A stretch of 64,000 nucleotides of DNA from Adiantum capillus-veneris (lineage: Eukaryota > Streptophyta > Polypodiopsida > Polypodiales > Pteridaceae), in the NCBI GenBank assembly GCA_014529385.2, contig CM043971.1, positions 83,964,340 through 84,028,339 of the forward strand, written 5' to 3'. Below are positions 10,282-22,451 of this stretch, one piece after another; within the stretch, counting starts at the first letter, position 1; the number at the start of each line of letters is the position of its first letter. The position numbers and the translations under genes were made by a program. The notes under the pieces were generated by a model. It saw only the letters and a list, made by a program, of their open reading frames with translations. It did not search any database and was not told the DNA's origin.

Positions 10282-10581
10282 TTGAAGGGCATGCAATCAC
10301 TTTGGGCATCAATTAGAAAACTTGTTGATGAAACTCAATCAATAGTTCTAGAAATGAAAGTACCAAGTCCAAATATGAATAGAATTGTAGTGCGAGAAAA
10401 GAGTGTACAAAAGTCAAGGCCAATCTTTGTTGACCCTGACGAGACTCTTGGAGATGACTGCCACATAACAAAGTTTGTTACGATCACTACACTAGTTTAC
10501 ACTGCACCACATACCAAGCAAAATATTTCTACCTCTCCAAGTCTTTGGCTAGAGAAGAAGGCACCTAAATGGTATGGGTAA
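10282..10581 (+). pseudogene. unrecognised 99-codon coding relic
   Basis: An open frame of 99 codons beginning MKGMQSLWASIRKLVDETQ and containing RPIFVDPDETLGDDCHI in its middle. Residue use is protein-like and the region upstream (10040-10280) can be read in neighbouring frames, so this looks like a decayed coding sequence rather than chance. I see no membrane segment, zinc knuckle or retroelement motif and do not recognise the family. It could be a captured host exon or a relic of an unfamiliar transposon. Confidence 0.35.
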
Positions 10582-10778
10582 TCACATGTACTTTATGTAT
10601 TTTTGTGTCCTTGGGTTGGACTCTGCAACTCATGAGTTTGTGCATCAGGCTGTACTGGCAAAAATTGAGTTGTTCCAAGGATTAGGCGGGGCTTTAGCAC
10701 AACATCAGCTTTACAATCCAAGTTCTATAATCCTCTTCCGATCTGCCATTTTTTTTGGATTCCCTACAATTGCATGGA

Positions 10779-11150
10779 GTTTTGATAGCCTATGTTACTT
10801 AATCAAGTACGAATTTATATTGTAGCAGTGATCACCTTCAAGCATTGTAGTTTTAAATCATCTATGAATTGACCATTTTGTTGGACTACCTATACTTAAC
10901 ATTATGCCACGGCTCAATTCAAAAAGTAATTTGTGTTAGAATTCTGTTTCATATTGCTTATGTTACTTTATCAAGTTTTGATAGCTTATGTTACTTAATC
11001 AAGTACGAATTTATATTATAGCAATGATCACCTTCAAGCATTGTAGTTTTAAATCCTCTATGGATTGACCAATTTTTTGGACTATTTACACTTGACATTA
11101 TGACAGTGCTCAATTGAAAAAGAAATTTGTGTTAGAAATCTCTTTCCTTT
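10779..11150. repeat. tandem duplication, period about 196 bp
   Basis: GTTTTGATAGCYTATGTTACTTAATCAAG starts at 10779 and again at 10975. The two units stay alignable with scattered substitutions to about 11150. Confidence 0.9.
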
Positions 11151-11211
11151 CGCTCGGAAAAATGGCATGCTTGGTTTGTTTTGCTCGGTGTATGGATTTG
11201 TCTCACTTATA

Positions 11212-13168
11212 GGGGTGCTACCCAGGGGGAGTACCATATGACGTCGTGAGTTAATTGAGCTGTTTATGTATTATTTATGGTTTATTTTGGTGAGTTGATT
11301 TCAATTATTAGATGCCCATAAAGTTATGTGAGGGTATATGGTTAGACAACCCAAAGCGCATAGGCAGATATGGTTAAAGTGGTTTTCTTTTTGAGTTATC
11401 GGTTGTTGTGTAAGTACCATATGGGTCAAGTGATGTGATAGAGTGATAGTCTATATTATGGAGATGAGATTGATGCATTGGTTTAAGGTAAAATACTTTC
11501 ATTTGCATGTTTTGCATGCTCTCAAAAATGCCAAAAAGTTCTTTTGCATACATGTGAAGCTATGGTTTATGGTTGACCTAAAGGTCGGAGCTGTTTTGCA
11601 TCATGTTTATTTGTGATGAAATGTTATCATATGATGTATGGAAACTTATAGACTGATGTGGATGCATGGTTATGATTGATTTCCACCTTTTTAGGTCAAA
11701 ACTAGCATTATGTGCTAGGGAGGTGAAGTGCAGATGTGATGCATCAACTTGCATGGTTGGATGTTGTCAAAAATTTCATTTTCATATCATGGTCGGACTC
11801 TTTTTATGCATGAAAGAATTATGTCTTAAGGGTCATATGTATATGGACTCCGATTGACTGCAGGGGATATGTCAAACTCCAAATGTGGGAGTTGGTTCAA
11901 TGCGATTATGATTTGTGGTTATGGTCTAAGATTCCCTCATGGATTATGGTTGTGATTTTATGGTGGAAGCCGGTGTGGCTCATGGTTTTTTTGTGTGGAT
12001 ATGGTTATGCTGCCAAAATTTTTGCAGGCATGTTATGTTCTAAAGTGGTTATGCAGGATTGGTCGTGCCTCACCTAAGTTGGGTGGAGTGCTCACCTGTG
12101 TGATGTGATTGGATTATGTTTTATGGTTTTTGGGATTAGATCATGAAGTGATTTAGATGGTTTATGATAGACGTGTAAGGGTAGAGACCTTGTACAGTCT
12201 AATTGCTTGGAAAAGATTGTTTGTGCATATGGAAAGTGCTATTGTGATTGGAGTCACGTGTTATGTTTCTCATGGCAATGTTGCTACAAGACTAGGATCA
12301 CCTACATCTCTTAGCCTTAGACTAAAGGGTCGCTGACCTGGGGCTTTGCTGGATTGGAGGTATTGTCTAGGTCTTCTTCTTTTTGTTAGGCTCATCTACA
12401 GGGTTAGTGCATCGAGGGTTGAATGACCTACACGGCTAACACGTTGGGGATTTTGCCTTGGATTTGCCTAAACACCCGATGGTGTTGGGCATCGAAGAGG
12501 GCGCCATAAACTGATATGGTTGGTGTTGATACCCTACCACCTACTGGTACTTGGGATCCTTTCAGAGCTCGGGTTCATGGAGGGAGGCGAAGTGGCCTCA
12601 GATTATATCTAGCTCAGGTAGGTTGGAGGTGTTTTGGCTCGCTCCCGCCGGCGAAGTGAAATTCTCTCTGTCCGTAGTAGAGCGGATGTGGATGGGTGGA
12701 CCGATTGATCCCTATACAGGGTCCAGTGCTCTGCTAGTTATTTTTTCATAAACTTTTTGATGTTATGGTATACCCAGGTTTTTTTCATTGCATTAATACA
12801 TGGTTGCATGTTTCATTTAGATGGGGCATTTAAAGATTCTCTGTTGTCATTCCCTTCTGTCTCTGTGCACTCTATTTCACCCTCCACTATATTCTCCCTC
12901 TTTCTCTTCCCGCAACGCCGTGTGCACATATATTCACCCACCACAATGTTATATTTTTCTTGATTACGCTTTCATTCATAATACCCATTCAGGGGTAGCA
13001 CTAGTCGCTAAGTGCCTCTGGATGCAGTCCGGCTCATGACCTAAACTCCATGCTTGGTTGGGCATTGAGAACTCCTCTCCTATGCAAATGCTTCCGCAAC
13101 TCTGATGTGTATTGAAAATTTTATAAAAGCGTAAATTGTATATTTTGTGCATAGACCCCCGGGGAGGG
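11212..13168 (+). repeat. long LTR-like repeat, copy A (plus orientation)
   Basis: This 2-kb non-coding block is the reverse complement of 24765-26720 (copy C) over nearly its full length, with conserved landmarks such as GTACCATATGACGTCGTGAG at its left end and CATAGACCCCCGGGGAGGGG at its right end. Its first 0.9 kb is also inverted against 13169-14050 (copy B). The family continues, in copies B and C, into a segment with a TATA-like box, and B adjoins a chromodomain relic. That suggests LTR and leader sequence of a gypsy element. Copy A alone shows no coding. Confidence 0.8.
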
Positions 13169-14571
13169 GTACGGCCAATCCTACATAACCACTTTAGAAC
13201 ATAACATGGCTTCAAAAATTTTGGCAGCATAACCATAAAAAAAAAAACCATGAGCCACACCGGCTTCCACCATAAAATCATAACCATAATCCATGAGGGA
13301 ATCTCATCCCTTAACCACAAATCATAATCACATTGAACCAACTCCCACACTTGGAGTTTGACATATCCCCTACAGTCAATCCGAGTCCATACACATATGA
13401 CCCTTAAGACATGATTCTTTCATGCATAAAAAGAGTCTGACCAAAAACTAATCATGATATAAAAATCCAATTTTTGGAAACATCCAACCATGCAAGTTGA
13501 TGCACCACATCTGCACTTCCCCTCCCTAGCGCATAGATCTAGTTTTGACCTAGAAAGATGGAAAGAAATGCATATGAGACATCCACATCAGTCCTAAGTT
13601 TCCATACATCATATGATAACATTGCATCACCATAAACATGATGCAAAATAGCTCCGACCTTTAGGTCAAACATAAACCATAACTTCACACATATACAAAA
13701 AAACAAGTTTTTGCCATTTTTGGGAGCATGCATAACATGTAAATGAAAGTACTTGACCTCAAACCAATGCATCAAGCTCAGCTGCATAATATAGACTAGC
13801 ACTCTATCACATCACTTTACCCAATATGGTACTTACACAACAAACGGTAACCCGAAAAGAAAGTCACTTTAATCATATCTGCCTATGCGGTTTGGGTTGT
13901 CTAACCATATACCCTCACATAAGTTTATGGGCATCTAATAATTGAAATCAACTCACCAATTAAACAAACCATAAATCATACATGAATGGCTTGGTTAACT
14001 CACGACGTCATATGGTACCCCCCCTTGGTAGCACTCTGACGCGTGTAGGTAAAAACCGGTCAGAGTGATTAATAAGTCGGATTTTCGAAGAAATAATGGA
14101 GACCTAAATTAATTTATCACCAATTTTCATCAAGCTTTTCAATTGGTTAAGTGGGTTTGCCCATCCGGTGAATCTATATAGTGGTTCTCCAAGGAGCCTG
14201 GAGTCAAAAAAATTGATTTTAGTGGGGCGCAGCAAACTCTTCTTTTACCATATCTCTTAGCCTGTGCATGTTTTTCACATGACACCAAAGAGAGAAAATG
14301 TTCCAATTGATGTGCTTTATCTCTGGTATAAAGGGTTCGGGATGATTCATAACGGTTTGTGAGTTATGACCAAAACAGTGTTTCTACCGCCTCTTTGACG
14401 TGAAATGAAAAGCGCTTTTTATGCACGTAGGTGATCATAAACACATCATGTGCATAAATCAGCGTGTTAAACATGATGAAAAAATCATGGGAGAACTTCA
14501 TACGTACTCGGTTAATCCATACATGCATTCGTATACGAAAACACAATCACCGAGAGGGTGACTACGCAGAA

Positions 14572-14662
<91 letters not shown>

Positions 14663-15850
14663 GATAGCTATGGAGTTTAGAGCTTCTCACCGTGCTTTAG
14701 AATCGATTAGGGGCTATCGAAGGCTTCTTGCTTTGCCGCAAGAGAGAGGAGATGAGAGCTACGTAGAGGTATTCACCATGAAAGCTTCCGGAGAGCGTGT
14801 ACAGTGTGAAACGAGAGAGGAGATAATAAGCAAGTAGAGAGAGAGAGAGTATCCTTCTTCTTATTCTTCTTCCCGAGAGAGAAGAGCTTATGGATATGGT
14901 AATAAAGAGTTTGCACCACTCCGTATAATAGATACGTATAGCATTGCGGTAGTAGTAGACGCAACAGACGATATTGAAAACTGAGGTATCTATGCCAATT
15001 TATAGGTTTTTCAATTGGTCGGAGTGTGCCCTAAGCTACAGGTAGCACTACCTCTCAGCCATGATTAACTTCCTGCTTTTGGGAAAAGACTCGAGTCTTT
15101 TCTAAAACATGGCACAGCTTTTGGTCAACTCTCGATCCCACTTACCATTCAATTTTTCAAGTAAAACTGACCAATTGAACAGTATCTGGCCAACTAATGG
15201 AACCTTAGCTAGACTATGCCACACCGTAATGTCCCGACATAATTATGACTTTTTCGTATTGCCCCGTTGTATTTATTGTACCGCTTTTTATAAAAATATT
15301 CTCGTAAAAATCCCGTTTGGTTCTGTTTCTTCTTCGGATGATTATTTTCAAATCTGATGGAGACTAAAATTAATTTTTTTGTGTCTGAGTCATCCTAAAA
15401 AGCACATTGCTTTTCATAAACGCCAAAGAGCATGAAAAGCTAAAAATAGTGTAAAAAGAAAAAAAAAAGTAATTTTTCAAAAAAATTGAACCACGAGTTC
15501 TCCTTGTCCACTGGAATAAGAAAGCGGACTCACTTTTCACTAAAAAGCACTAAAAATCGTGAAAAGCACTCAAAAATCAGGTTTTTTCAAAATTTAACCA
15601 TAGCTTTCCTAGAACATGTATATCAAGGATCCGACCTTGCTTTTTGCAAAAAAGCACCTAAAAGCATAAAAAAGCTAAAAAGAACGATTTTTTCGAAAAC
15701 TGAATCAAATGTCCTTCTCACATATTGGAACATGGAAACGGCCTTGCTTTTTACTTTAGAACCTTCATCTTAAATCAAAATTTGGCAAAATAAATATTGA
15801 AAGCTATTTTTCTTATTTTTGAAAGAGACCCAGAAATTGGGGATCTTACA
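13169..15850 (-). repeat. long LTR-like repeat, copy B (minus orientation)
   Basis: Read on the minus strand, the block begins TGTAAGATCCCC at 15850, directly after a chromodomain frame and a stop. That is the right place for a 3' LTR start. It then passes a TATA-like box (CCTATAAATTGG, near 15000), a transcribed-looking CT-rich leader and the region shared with copies A and C, ending abruptly at 13169 against copy A. It is colinear with copy C (24765-28315). The inner LTR end is not certain; TACA near 14045 is a candidate because it mirrors the TGTA start. Confidence 0.7.
14575..14658. repeat. (GA)n microsatellite in copy B
   Basis: 84 bases of GA repeat. Copy C has only a short GA tract at the same place (about 27253-27263). 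Confidence 0.97.
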
Positions 15851-15865
15851 TCCTTCCATACTTGA

Positions 15866-16060
15866 AAAATTTGAGGTGTCCTCACTTGGACATGAAATCT
15901 GGATAATTTAGTCTCATTACATCATCACGTTCCCAAGTTGCATCGTCTTGAGGATACATTGACCATTTAACAAGGTTTTAATAATGGTCCGGTTACTTAG
16001 AGGCTTAGTTCTACTCTAAAGTATCACTTTGGGATATACTTCAAAAGTTCCATCGATAGA
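15866..16060 (-). pseudogene. gypsy chromodomain relic (C-terminus of pol)
   Basis: The minus strand from about 15963 down to the TGA near 15870 reads LVKWSMYPQDDATWERDDVM, a clear chromodomain core with the Trp, Tyr-Pro and A-T-W-E positions. Upstream in a neighbouring frame is VYPKVIL, a stop, then SRTKPLSNRTIIK, the first strand of the same domain. There is one frameshift and one stop. The stop is followed by a short tail and TGTAAGATCCCC at 15850, the presumed 3' LTR start. It belongs to a chromovirus different from the one at 1-6354. Confidence 0.85.
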
Positions 16061-16074
16061 AGTGATAATAGAGA

Positions 16075-16710
16075 GTCATAATTATGTCGAGACATTACGG
16101 TGCGGCATAATCTAGTTAAGGTTCCATTAGTTGGCCAGATACTGTTCAATTGGTCATTTTTACTTGAAAAATTGAATGGTAAGTGGGAGAATTGACTACC
16201 AAAAGCAAATGCACGTTTTTAGCAAATTTTCCAAAAGCTTGCAGCTATTCTTGGCTCAAAAAATAGCTCTATCTTTTGCTTGGGACTCACTCCAGCCAGC
16301 TACAGTGTCTATAAATTGCAATTAGTGCTCAGTTTTCAGTACCGTCTACTGCATCTACTACCGCAAGGCTATACGTATCTATTATACGGAGTGGTGAAAG
16401 CTCTTCATCACCATTTCCATAAGCTCTTCTTTCTCAGGAAGAAGAAGAAGAAGCAGAAGAATGATACTCTCTCTCTACTTGCTTACTATCTCCTCTCTCG
16501 TTTCACGGTGTACACGCTCTTTGAAATCTTTTGTGGTGAATACCTCTACGTAGCTCTCATCACCGCTCTCTTGCGACAAAGCAAGAAGCCTTTTGACAGC
16601 CCCTAATTGATTCTAAATCACAGTGAGAAGCTCTAAACTCCATAGCTATCATAATCTCTCTCTCTCTCTCTCTATGTCGTTTTTTTAAATAGTCACCCTA
16701 TGCTTAATGA
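16075..16710 (+). repeat. long LTR-like repeat, copy D (plus orientation, partial)
   Basis: The block is the reverse complement of about 14550-15240 in copy B. It contains the shared landmarks ATTATGTCGAGACATTACGG, a TATA-like box (GTCTATAAATTG, 16307-16318), ACGTATCTATTATACGGAG and the CT-rich leader. B and D therefore point away from each other around a 1.3-kb centre. It ends near 16705 and is followed by a gypsy integrase relic. Confidence 0.82.
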
Positions 16711-16734
16711 TGTTCTTTACATGAAAGGAAGTGA

Positions 16735-17975
16735 TTTGGTTTTGGTCATGTGCCCTGGAAAGAGAAAATATATAAGATTTTGGAAGAAAATCATGAGGGA
16801 TCTTGTGGAGGCCATTTTGCCATGAAGATCATGTTGCATACAATTTGGCAAGAAGGCTATGTGTGGCCAAGCATTCAACGGATGTTAACCATTGGTGCAA
16901 GTCTTGTTTGCCTTGCCAGAAGATGGGAAAGAGAATATGGAACCCAGAATTACAAAAAACAATTCTACCTTTTGATGTGTTTGAAAAATGGGGTCTTGAT
17001 GCTATTGGACCCTTACCCATGATTAGTAAAAGGAATGCTTACATCTTTACAACAGTGGATTATTTGTCACGTTGGGCAGAAGCCAAAGCTCTCAAACATA
17101 TTACAAGTAAGGAAATGGGGAAGTTTGTGTATGAGCATATATGCTACAAATTTGGGGTGCCATTAGAGTTACTTTCTGATAGAGGACCGGGATTTAGAGG
17201 AGAGATGTTTGATTTCTTATGCGAGAAGCTCAATATACAGCACACATGTACAATTCTCCTTATTATCCACAATGCAATGGTCTCAATGAGAGGTTTAATG
17301 GAGAGTTGGTGAAAATCTTGATAAAGATGACCCAAACACATGGGAAGATTTGGGATTCAGAGTTGTCTTGTGCATTATGGGCCTATAAACTGCTATCAAA
17401 ACAAGCACAGGGTTTTCTCCTTACCACTTGGTCTATGGTAAGGAAGCATTATTTCCAATTGAGGTGGAGATTACTGCACTCAAATTGCTATCATTTGGAG
17501 ATGAAGAGCAAACAAATACTTGGAAGAAAAGGTTGTTGGATTTACAATGTTTGAAACTGGACAAAGTTTTGGCTTTAAGCTACTATGAGGAAGTTTCAAA
17601 GAAGGCTCAGCTAAAGGTTAATGAATATGTGAAAGATAAAGAAATTGAAAAAGGTGATCTGCTGTTGTGATACAATAGCAAGTTGGACAATATCTTTTAG
17701 AAAGAAATTCAAATCAAATAGAAAGGTCCTTTTACTGTTGTGAACAAGTTTGATACTGACACATAGCAGTTGACAGGTTTGAGTAGTGCATATCATAAAT
17801 ATCGTGTTAACGGTTATAGATTGAAGAAATATTTGGCATGTTTGATGACAATTGTGAAAGATGAGATGCTATCAATGGAAGAAAATAGTGTGAAAACATT
17901 TGAGTATGTAAATGAGGTTTCTGGGAATGAGCTACAACAATTGTTCACCCTAGAGACCTCTGCTTGTCCATGAAT
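16735..17975 (+). pseudogene. gypsy integrase relic (non-chromovirus type)
   Basis: The zinc finger is visible in two frames: HEGSCGGHFAMK (about 16792-16827) and WCKSCLPCQKMGKR (16888-16932). The catalytic triad follows: Asp in WGLDAIGPLP (16990-17018), Asp in LLSDRGPGFRGEMF (17170-17212) and Glu in CNGLNERFNGELV (17268-17310). Frame changes lie near 16880 and 17235. Past several stops, KGPFTVVNKF (17720-17755) and YRVNGYRLKKYLA (17800-17840) form the GPF and V-N-G-x-R-L-K module of Tat/Athila-like integrases. No chromodomain follows. The left end abuts copy D, so the upstream part is lost. Confidence 0.88.
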
Positions 17976-19529
17976 GATCAAGCAGGCTAGGAGGGGTTGG
18001 CAAGCTATGTCAAGAAGTTTTTGTATGAGCATAAAGTCATTAGGTCATGTCAAAAAGCTTGCCCACTAGCCTCATGTATATATGTGTACATAGCCCTGCA
18101 AGTCTTGGAAGTGACCATGTAAAAATTCATGTATAAAGGTGCTGTTTTGCTAGGATTGGGTGCTGATGTTTTGGGTTGTTTGAGTCCCCAAAACATGGTT
18201 TTTAATAAATATTTTTAGCCATGCTTTATAGCTTGTGAATCGAACTTGTACATCATGAGTTATGAGCATCCAAAATGCGGTCTCAACTTAGAAAGTGATT
18301 GCAGGTGCATGCAACAAAGGCAGCTGGGCCAACTTGATGATCTAAAATAAAAAAATATTGAAATTTTAAATTTTTGGAGGTAATCAAGGTTGCGGGCTCT
18401 GAGCCGTTCTTTACAGAGCTACATTTGATGGCCAGAGTGATGCATTACGCCTCCAAAAAGTTTGCCCAGTTTAGAGGTGAAATTGAAAATTAAAGTTGAT
18501 ATGTGGGAAGTTGGAAGGAGGTGGAAAATAATTTTCCATGTGGAAATCACTTTATCCCACATAGGGGAAAGTGGCTCAAAAGAATGGGTATAAGAGGAGG
18601 ATGGGAAAGGTTATATTATTAAGTCTTGTGAGAGAGAGGGGCTCTCTCCTCTTGAGCTATGGGGGGCTCGCGGGCTTCTTGGGGAAGGAGGGGGTTTTTT
18701 GCCTTCACATCAGCTTGGACAAGCGCTAGGACTTGAGTTTGGTCCTTGGATACATTTTTTGGCCCCTCACTAAGCTCCAAGCCACCGGCTTGCCTGATTA
18801 CCTTTCCCAAAAAAGAGCCCCAAATGGACCAATCACATGAGGAGATTGAGGAGAGAGATGACGGCTAAGAAAAGGAAAAGAATCCACTTCAATAAAAGTG
18901 GAAAATGCCCCCATTAAAATAGCTGCAGCACCTGCATAATTTCCAGAGAGCTCATTTTTGAGCAAGAAAGAGTACACCCCCAGTTTTGAGCGGCCATAAC
19001 TCTTTCATCTTTCATCTGTTTTCTGTCTATGGATACTCTACGAACATTTCCACGAGACGAGCTTTGTCATGATGTCCTTGGTTTCTCCTAATGTTGAGTG
19101 TCTTTCATTCTTGAAGGGTTTTTCATAAATCTCTATAGGTGTTTCTCACAGGTGTTCTTGACAGTGTAATAGTTCTTCCTTCCGACGGTGTGATTTGTGC
19201 AAGGCTATAGAGGCACTCGTTTTTCTTGTTGTTTGCACGCTAATGACATGAGCACACGAGGGAGGAGGAGAGAAAGGTAGAACAAGATCACTTCTTAGCT
19301 TGCACCTCAAAGAATGCGGTGTTTAGGCCAAATGGACCTTTTATAAGAGTCTGAACCATTCACACATGGGCGACCATAATGGCCGGTCATAGTAAAAATA
19401 ATGTAAAAATGGAATAAGTGGTGTGCCTCTCATTGGCGATCACCTACACAACTATTGGACCAACAAGCCTGGTCCATGACTCAATCAAATAATGATAAGG
19501 CATCCGTCAAAGGTGATAGGGTGTCCGTA
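17976..19529. other. non-coding stretch, possible 3' region and LTR of the gypsy relic
   Basis: No coding frame is seen. A purine-rich stretch (GGAAGGAGGTGG, 18513-18524) and a TATA-like GGGTATAAGAGG (about 18585-18596), followed by transcribed-looking sequence, are compatible with a decayed PPT and LTR. I find no second copy to prove it. Confidence 0.35.
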
Positions 19530-19544
19530 AGGTTAACAAGCCTT

Positions 19545-22372
19545 TGTGTAGAATGAAGTAGGTACCAAGGTTAAATGCCTCAGATCCGACAATGGAGGCA
19601 AATATTGTTTCCAAGCTTTTGAAAGCTTTTGTGCTAGCAATGGTGTTTAGAGGAAAAGGACAAGCCCAGGGACACCTCAATAAAATGGAATTTTTGAAAG
19701 GATAAAGAGAACAATCATGGAGTGAGCATGAAGCATGCGGCTACATGTAGGCTTATTGCTTGAGCTTTGGGCAAAAGCAGTAAGTACTCCTCTGTACTTG
19801 ATCAACCGATCACCCTCAACGACATTGAATGGGGGAGTTTCTGTGGAGGCATGGACATGTAAACCTATGAATTATTCATTCCTTAAAGCGTTTGGTGTGA
19901 GGCTTTCATGCACATAGATAGAAGCCTAAGGTCAAAGCTATATGCAAAGCTCAAAAAGTGTTTCTTCATTGGCTAGGGAGAAGGTGGCTTTTAATATCTC
20001 CTATGGAATCCTAAAGATGGTGAAATCTTTAGGAGTAGGGATGTAATTTTCAACGAACAAAGTATGTACAAAGATTACTTGGAAAGAAATCAAACAAAAG
20101 AGACAGGTGATGAGTACATGGAGCTTGAGGACGGTGAAGACTCAAGGAGTGCAAATGGTGACAAGTGCAACAATGTCAACCAAATGAGGAGTCTCAACCT
20201 ATTCCCCAAAGATCTACAAGAGCAAGTAGACCTCCAAAAAGGTTTGCTCCTTCCTTCAACCATCTCTTGGTCTCAGATTCTGGAGAGTCGGAATCATATG
20301 TACTGAAGCTATGCAACACGAATGCAAAAATGAATGGTGAAAAGCATGCAAGTGGAGATGGACTCATTACATCACAACCAAACATGGGAGTTGGTTGAGT
20401 TTCCTAAAGGTAAGCGGACACTTTATAACAAATGGGTGTACAAGCTAAAGGTGGGAAGAAAAGGTACAAGTCCAGGTTTGTGGTAAAAAGGTTTTCTCTA
20501 AAGAAAGGTATTGACTTCAATGAAATATTTTCTTGTGTTGTAAAAATGACCTCAATTAGGCTTTCCTTAAGCCTTGTGGCTGCTCATGATTTTAATCTTT
20601 AGCAAAAGATGTAAATACGGCATTCCTTCACGATGACTTAGAGGAGGAAACTTACATGCTTCAACCAAAGGGGTATGAAGTGAAGGGTAAGGAGAAAATG
20701 GTTTGCAGATTAAAGAAAATTTGTATGGTTGAAAGAAAGCATCATAATAGTGGTACTTGAAGTTCCATCAATGGATGCTAGATCATGGAATCAAAAGATG
20801 CAACTCAGATCATTGTGTTTACACAAAGAATTTGGGAGATGGAAAGTTTATCATCCTAATGTTGTATGCTAATGACATGCTGATTGCAAGTACTAATATG
20901 TAGGACATCAAAGAGCTAAAAGAGGAGTCTTCTAAATCTTTTCCAATGAAAGATTTAGGTGTTGAAAAGCGGATACTTGGTATGAAGATATCAAGGGACA
21001 TGACAAAAGAAGACAATAAAGATATCTCAAGAGGAAGACATCAAGAAGGTACTAGAAATGTTTGCAATGAAAAATGCAAAAACGGTTTCTACACCTTTGG
21101 TTGGTCACTTTAAACTAACCAAGGATATGTGTCCAAAGACACAAGAGGAGATAGCCTATATATCTAAAGTTCCATATGCTGCAGTGTAGGCTCTCTAATG
21201 TATGCTATGGTCTGGACAAGGCTAGACATTGCACATGCAGTGGGAGTTGTAAGTAGGTTCCCCGAGGGATTCACCATAGAAAAATTACCACACCACATAA
21301 GTGCAAGGGAGGGGTATTTTTTTACAAGATGCATAAGCATATAAGTTAGGGACAGGCCCCTAATAATTTATCTCTCAAACTTTAAAATAAGGGAGGGGGG
21401 TATCATATTTAGGGGGGGGGGACTGAGAAAAGGGTAAAATGGAAGGAAGTTTTTGTGTTTCAAAATTATGGCTTCCCAAAAGAGTCTTCCCTCAAACTTG
21501 TGAATCAATAGCTACAAAGATACATGCAAGAACTAACACTACTTTGAGGGTACACCTAGTTATCAACATAAGTGGTTCCTTACTACGTTTCCAGTCACTA
21601 TGCTACACACTCTTTGACTAGTTTTACTCAGTTAGATCATGTGAGACCTAAATTTTATATGTAAGATAGGGGTATGATAGTTATCTTCATTGATTGTCAT
21701 ATAAGCATAGAAAGGGGGGTCATATTTCTTAATATGAGTCGTATATAGGGGTTTTATCAAGGTTGTCCGCTTACAGGTGGCATCCTATTTTGTATATAAA
21801 GTGAATCCCCCGGGGTAGGTTCATAGACAACCCAGGTAAAAAGAACTGGAAAGGTGGGAAGTGGATACTTAGGTATTTGAAAGGGACAACAACAAATTCT
21901 TTTTATTTTGGAGGAACTGATATTTTTCTTCAAGGGTATGCTGATGTAAATATGGCAGGTGACAAAGATACTCAAAGGAGCTTTATTGGCTATGTCTTTA
22001 TGGTTGGAGGCACAACAGGAAGCTGGGCTTCAAAGCTACAGAAAAAGTGGTCTCACTTTCTACCACGGAAGCAGAGCATGTAGCAATGACAAAGGCAAGC
22101 AAAGAAATTCTGTGGCTTCACATATTCTTAGAAGATCTTGGATTCAAACAAGACAATTATTTCTTGTACATTGATAGCCAAAGATCTATCCATCTTGCAA
22201 AGAACTCAACCTTTCATTCAAGGAGAAAGCACATTGAGGTGAGATATCAATTCATATGCACACTTTAGAAAGAGGGACAACTAAAGCAAGGAAGGTGCAT
22301 ATAAATGAAAATCCTGCAGACATGTTTACAAAGGTGGTCAACAAGGAGAAGTTGAGATTTTTCTCATCTTCA
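19545..22372 (+). pseudogene. pol: copia pol relic: integrase, RT, RNase H
   Basis: From about 19545 the frames give the integrase core (CLRSDNGG region, then the Glu-bearing segment), then the reverse transcriptase palm (DVNTAF-like at about 20605, with the leading Asp preserved). Next is the catalytic box near 20862-20880, which reads LYANDMLIAS instead of YVDD: the first catalytic Asp is Asn. RNase H follows, with a GYADVNMAGDKDTQRS region (about 21934-21980) and STTEAEHVAMTKASKE (22052-22100), then the C-terminal NPADMFTKVV segment near 22310. Many stops and frame changes occur. The split between 21260 and 21815 is caused by the DNA transposon. Confidence 0.88.
21261..21814. mobile_element. 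non-autonomous DNA transposon, hAT-like, 554 bp
   Basis: The block interrupts the copia RNase H region between two copies of the 8-bp sequence GTAGGTTC (21253-21260 and 21815-21822). Its ends are 14-bp inverted repeats with one mismatch: CCCGAGGGATTCAC at the left and GTGAATCCCCCGGG at the right. The related intact copia has a single GTAGGTTC at the matching place, so it acts as an empty site and proves the insertion. An 8-bp target duplication with short TIRs fits hAT best, although hAT ends usually begin CAGGG or TAGGG. No transposase is encoded. Confidence 0.87.
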
Positions 22373-22451
22373 ATCGGGCATTCAAGGATAAGAATCCAGG
22401 ATGGAAAGCAAACATAGGTTTGGTGTGGAGATCAATCTCCAAGTGGGAGAT

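Noticed and set aside
18150-19400. LTR of the gypsy integrase relic at 16735-17975
   Set aside because: TATA-like and PPT-like sequences exist, but no second copy, no clear TG...CA ends and no target duplication were found.
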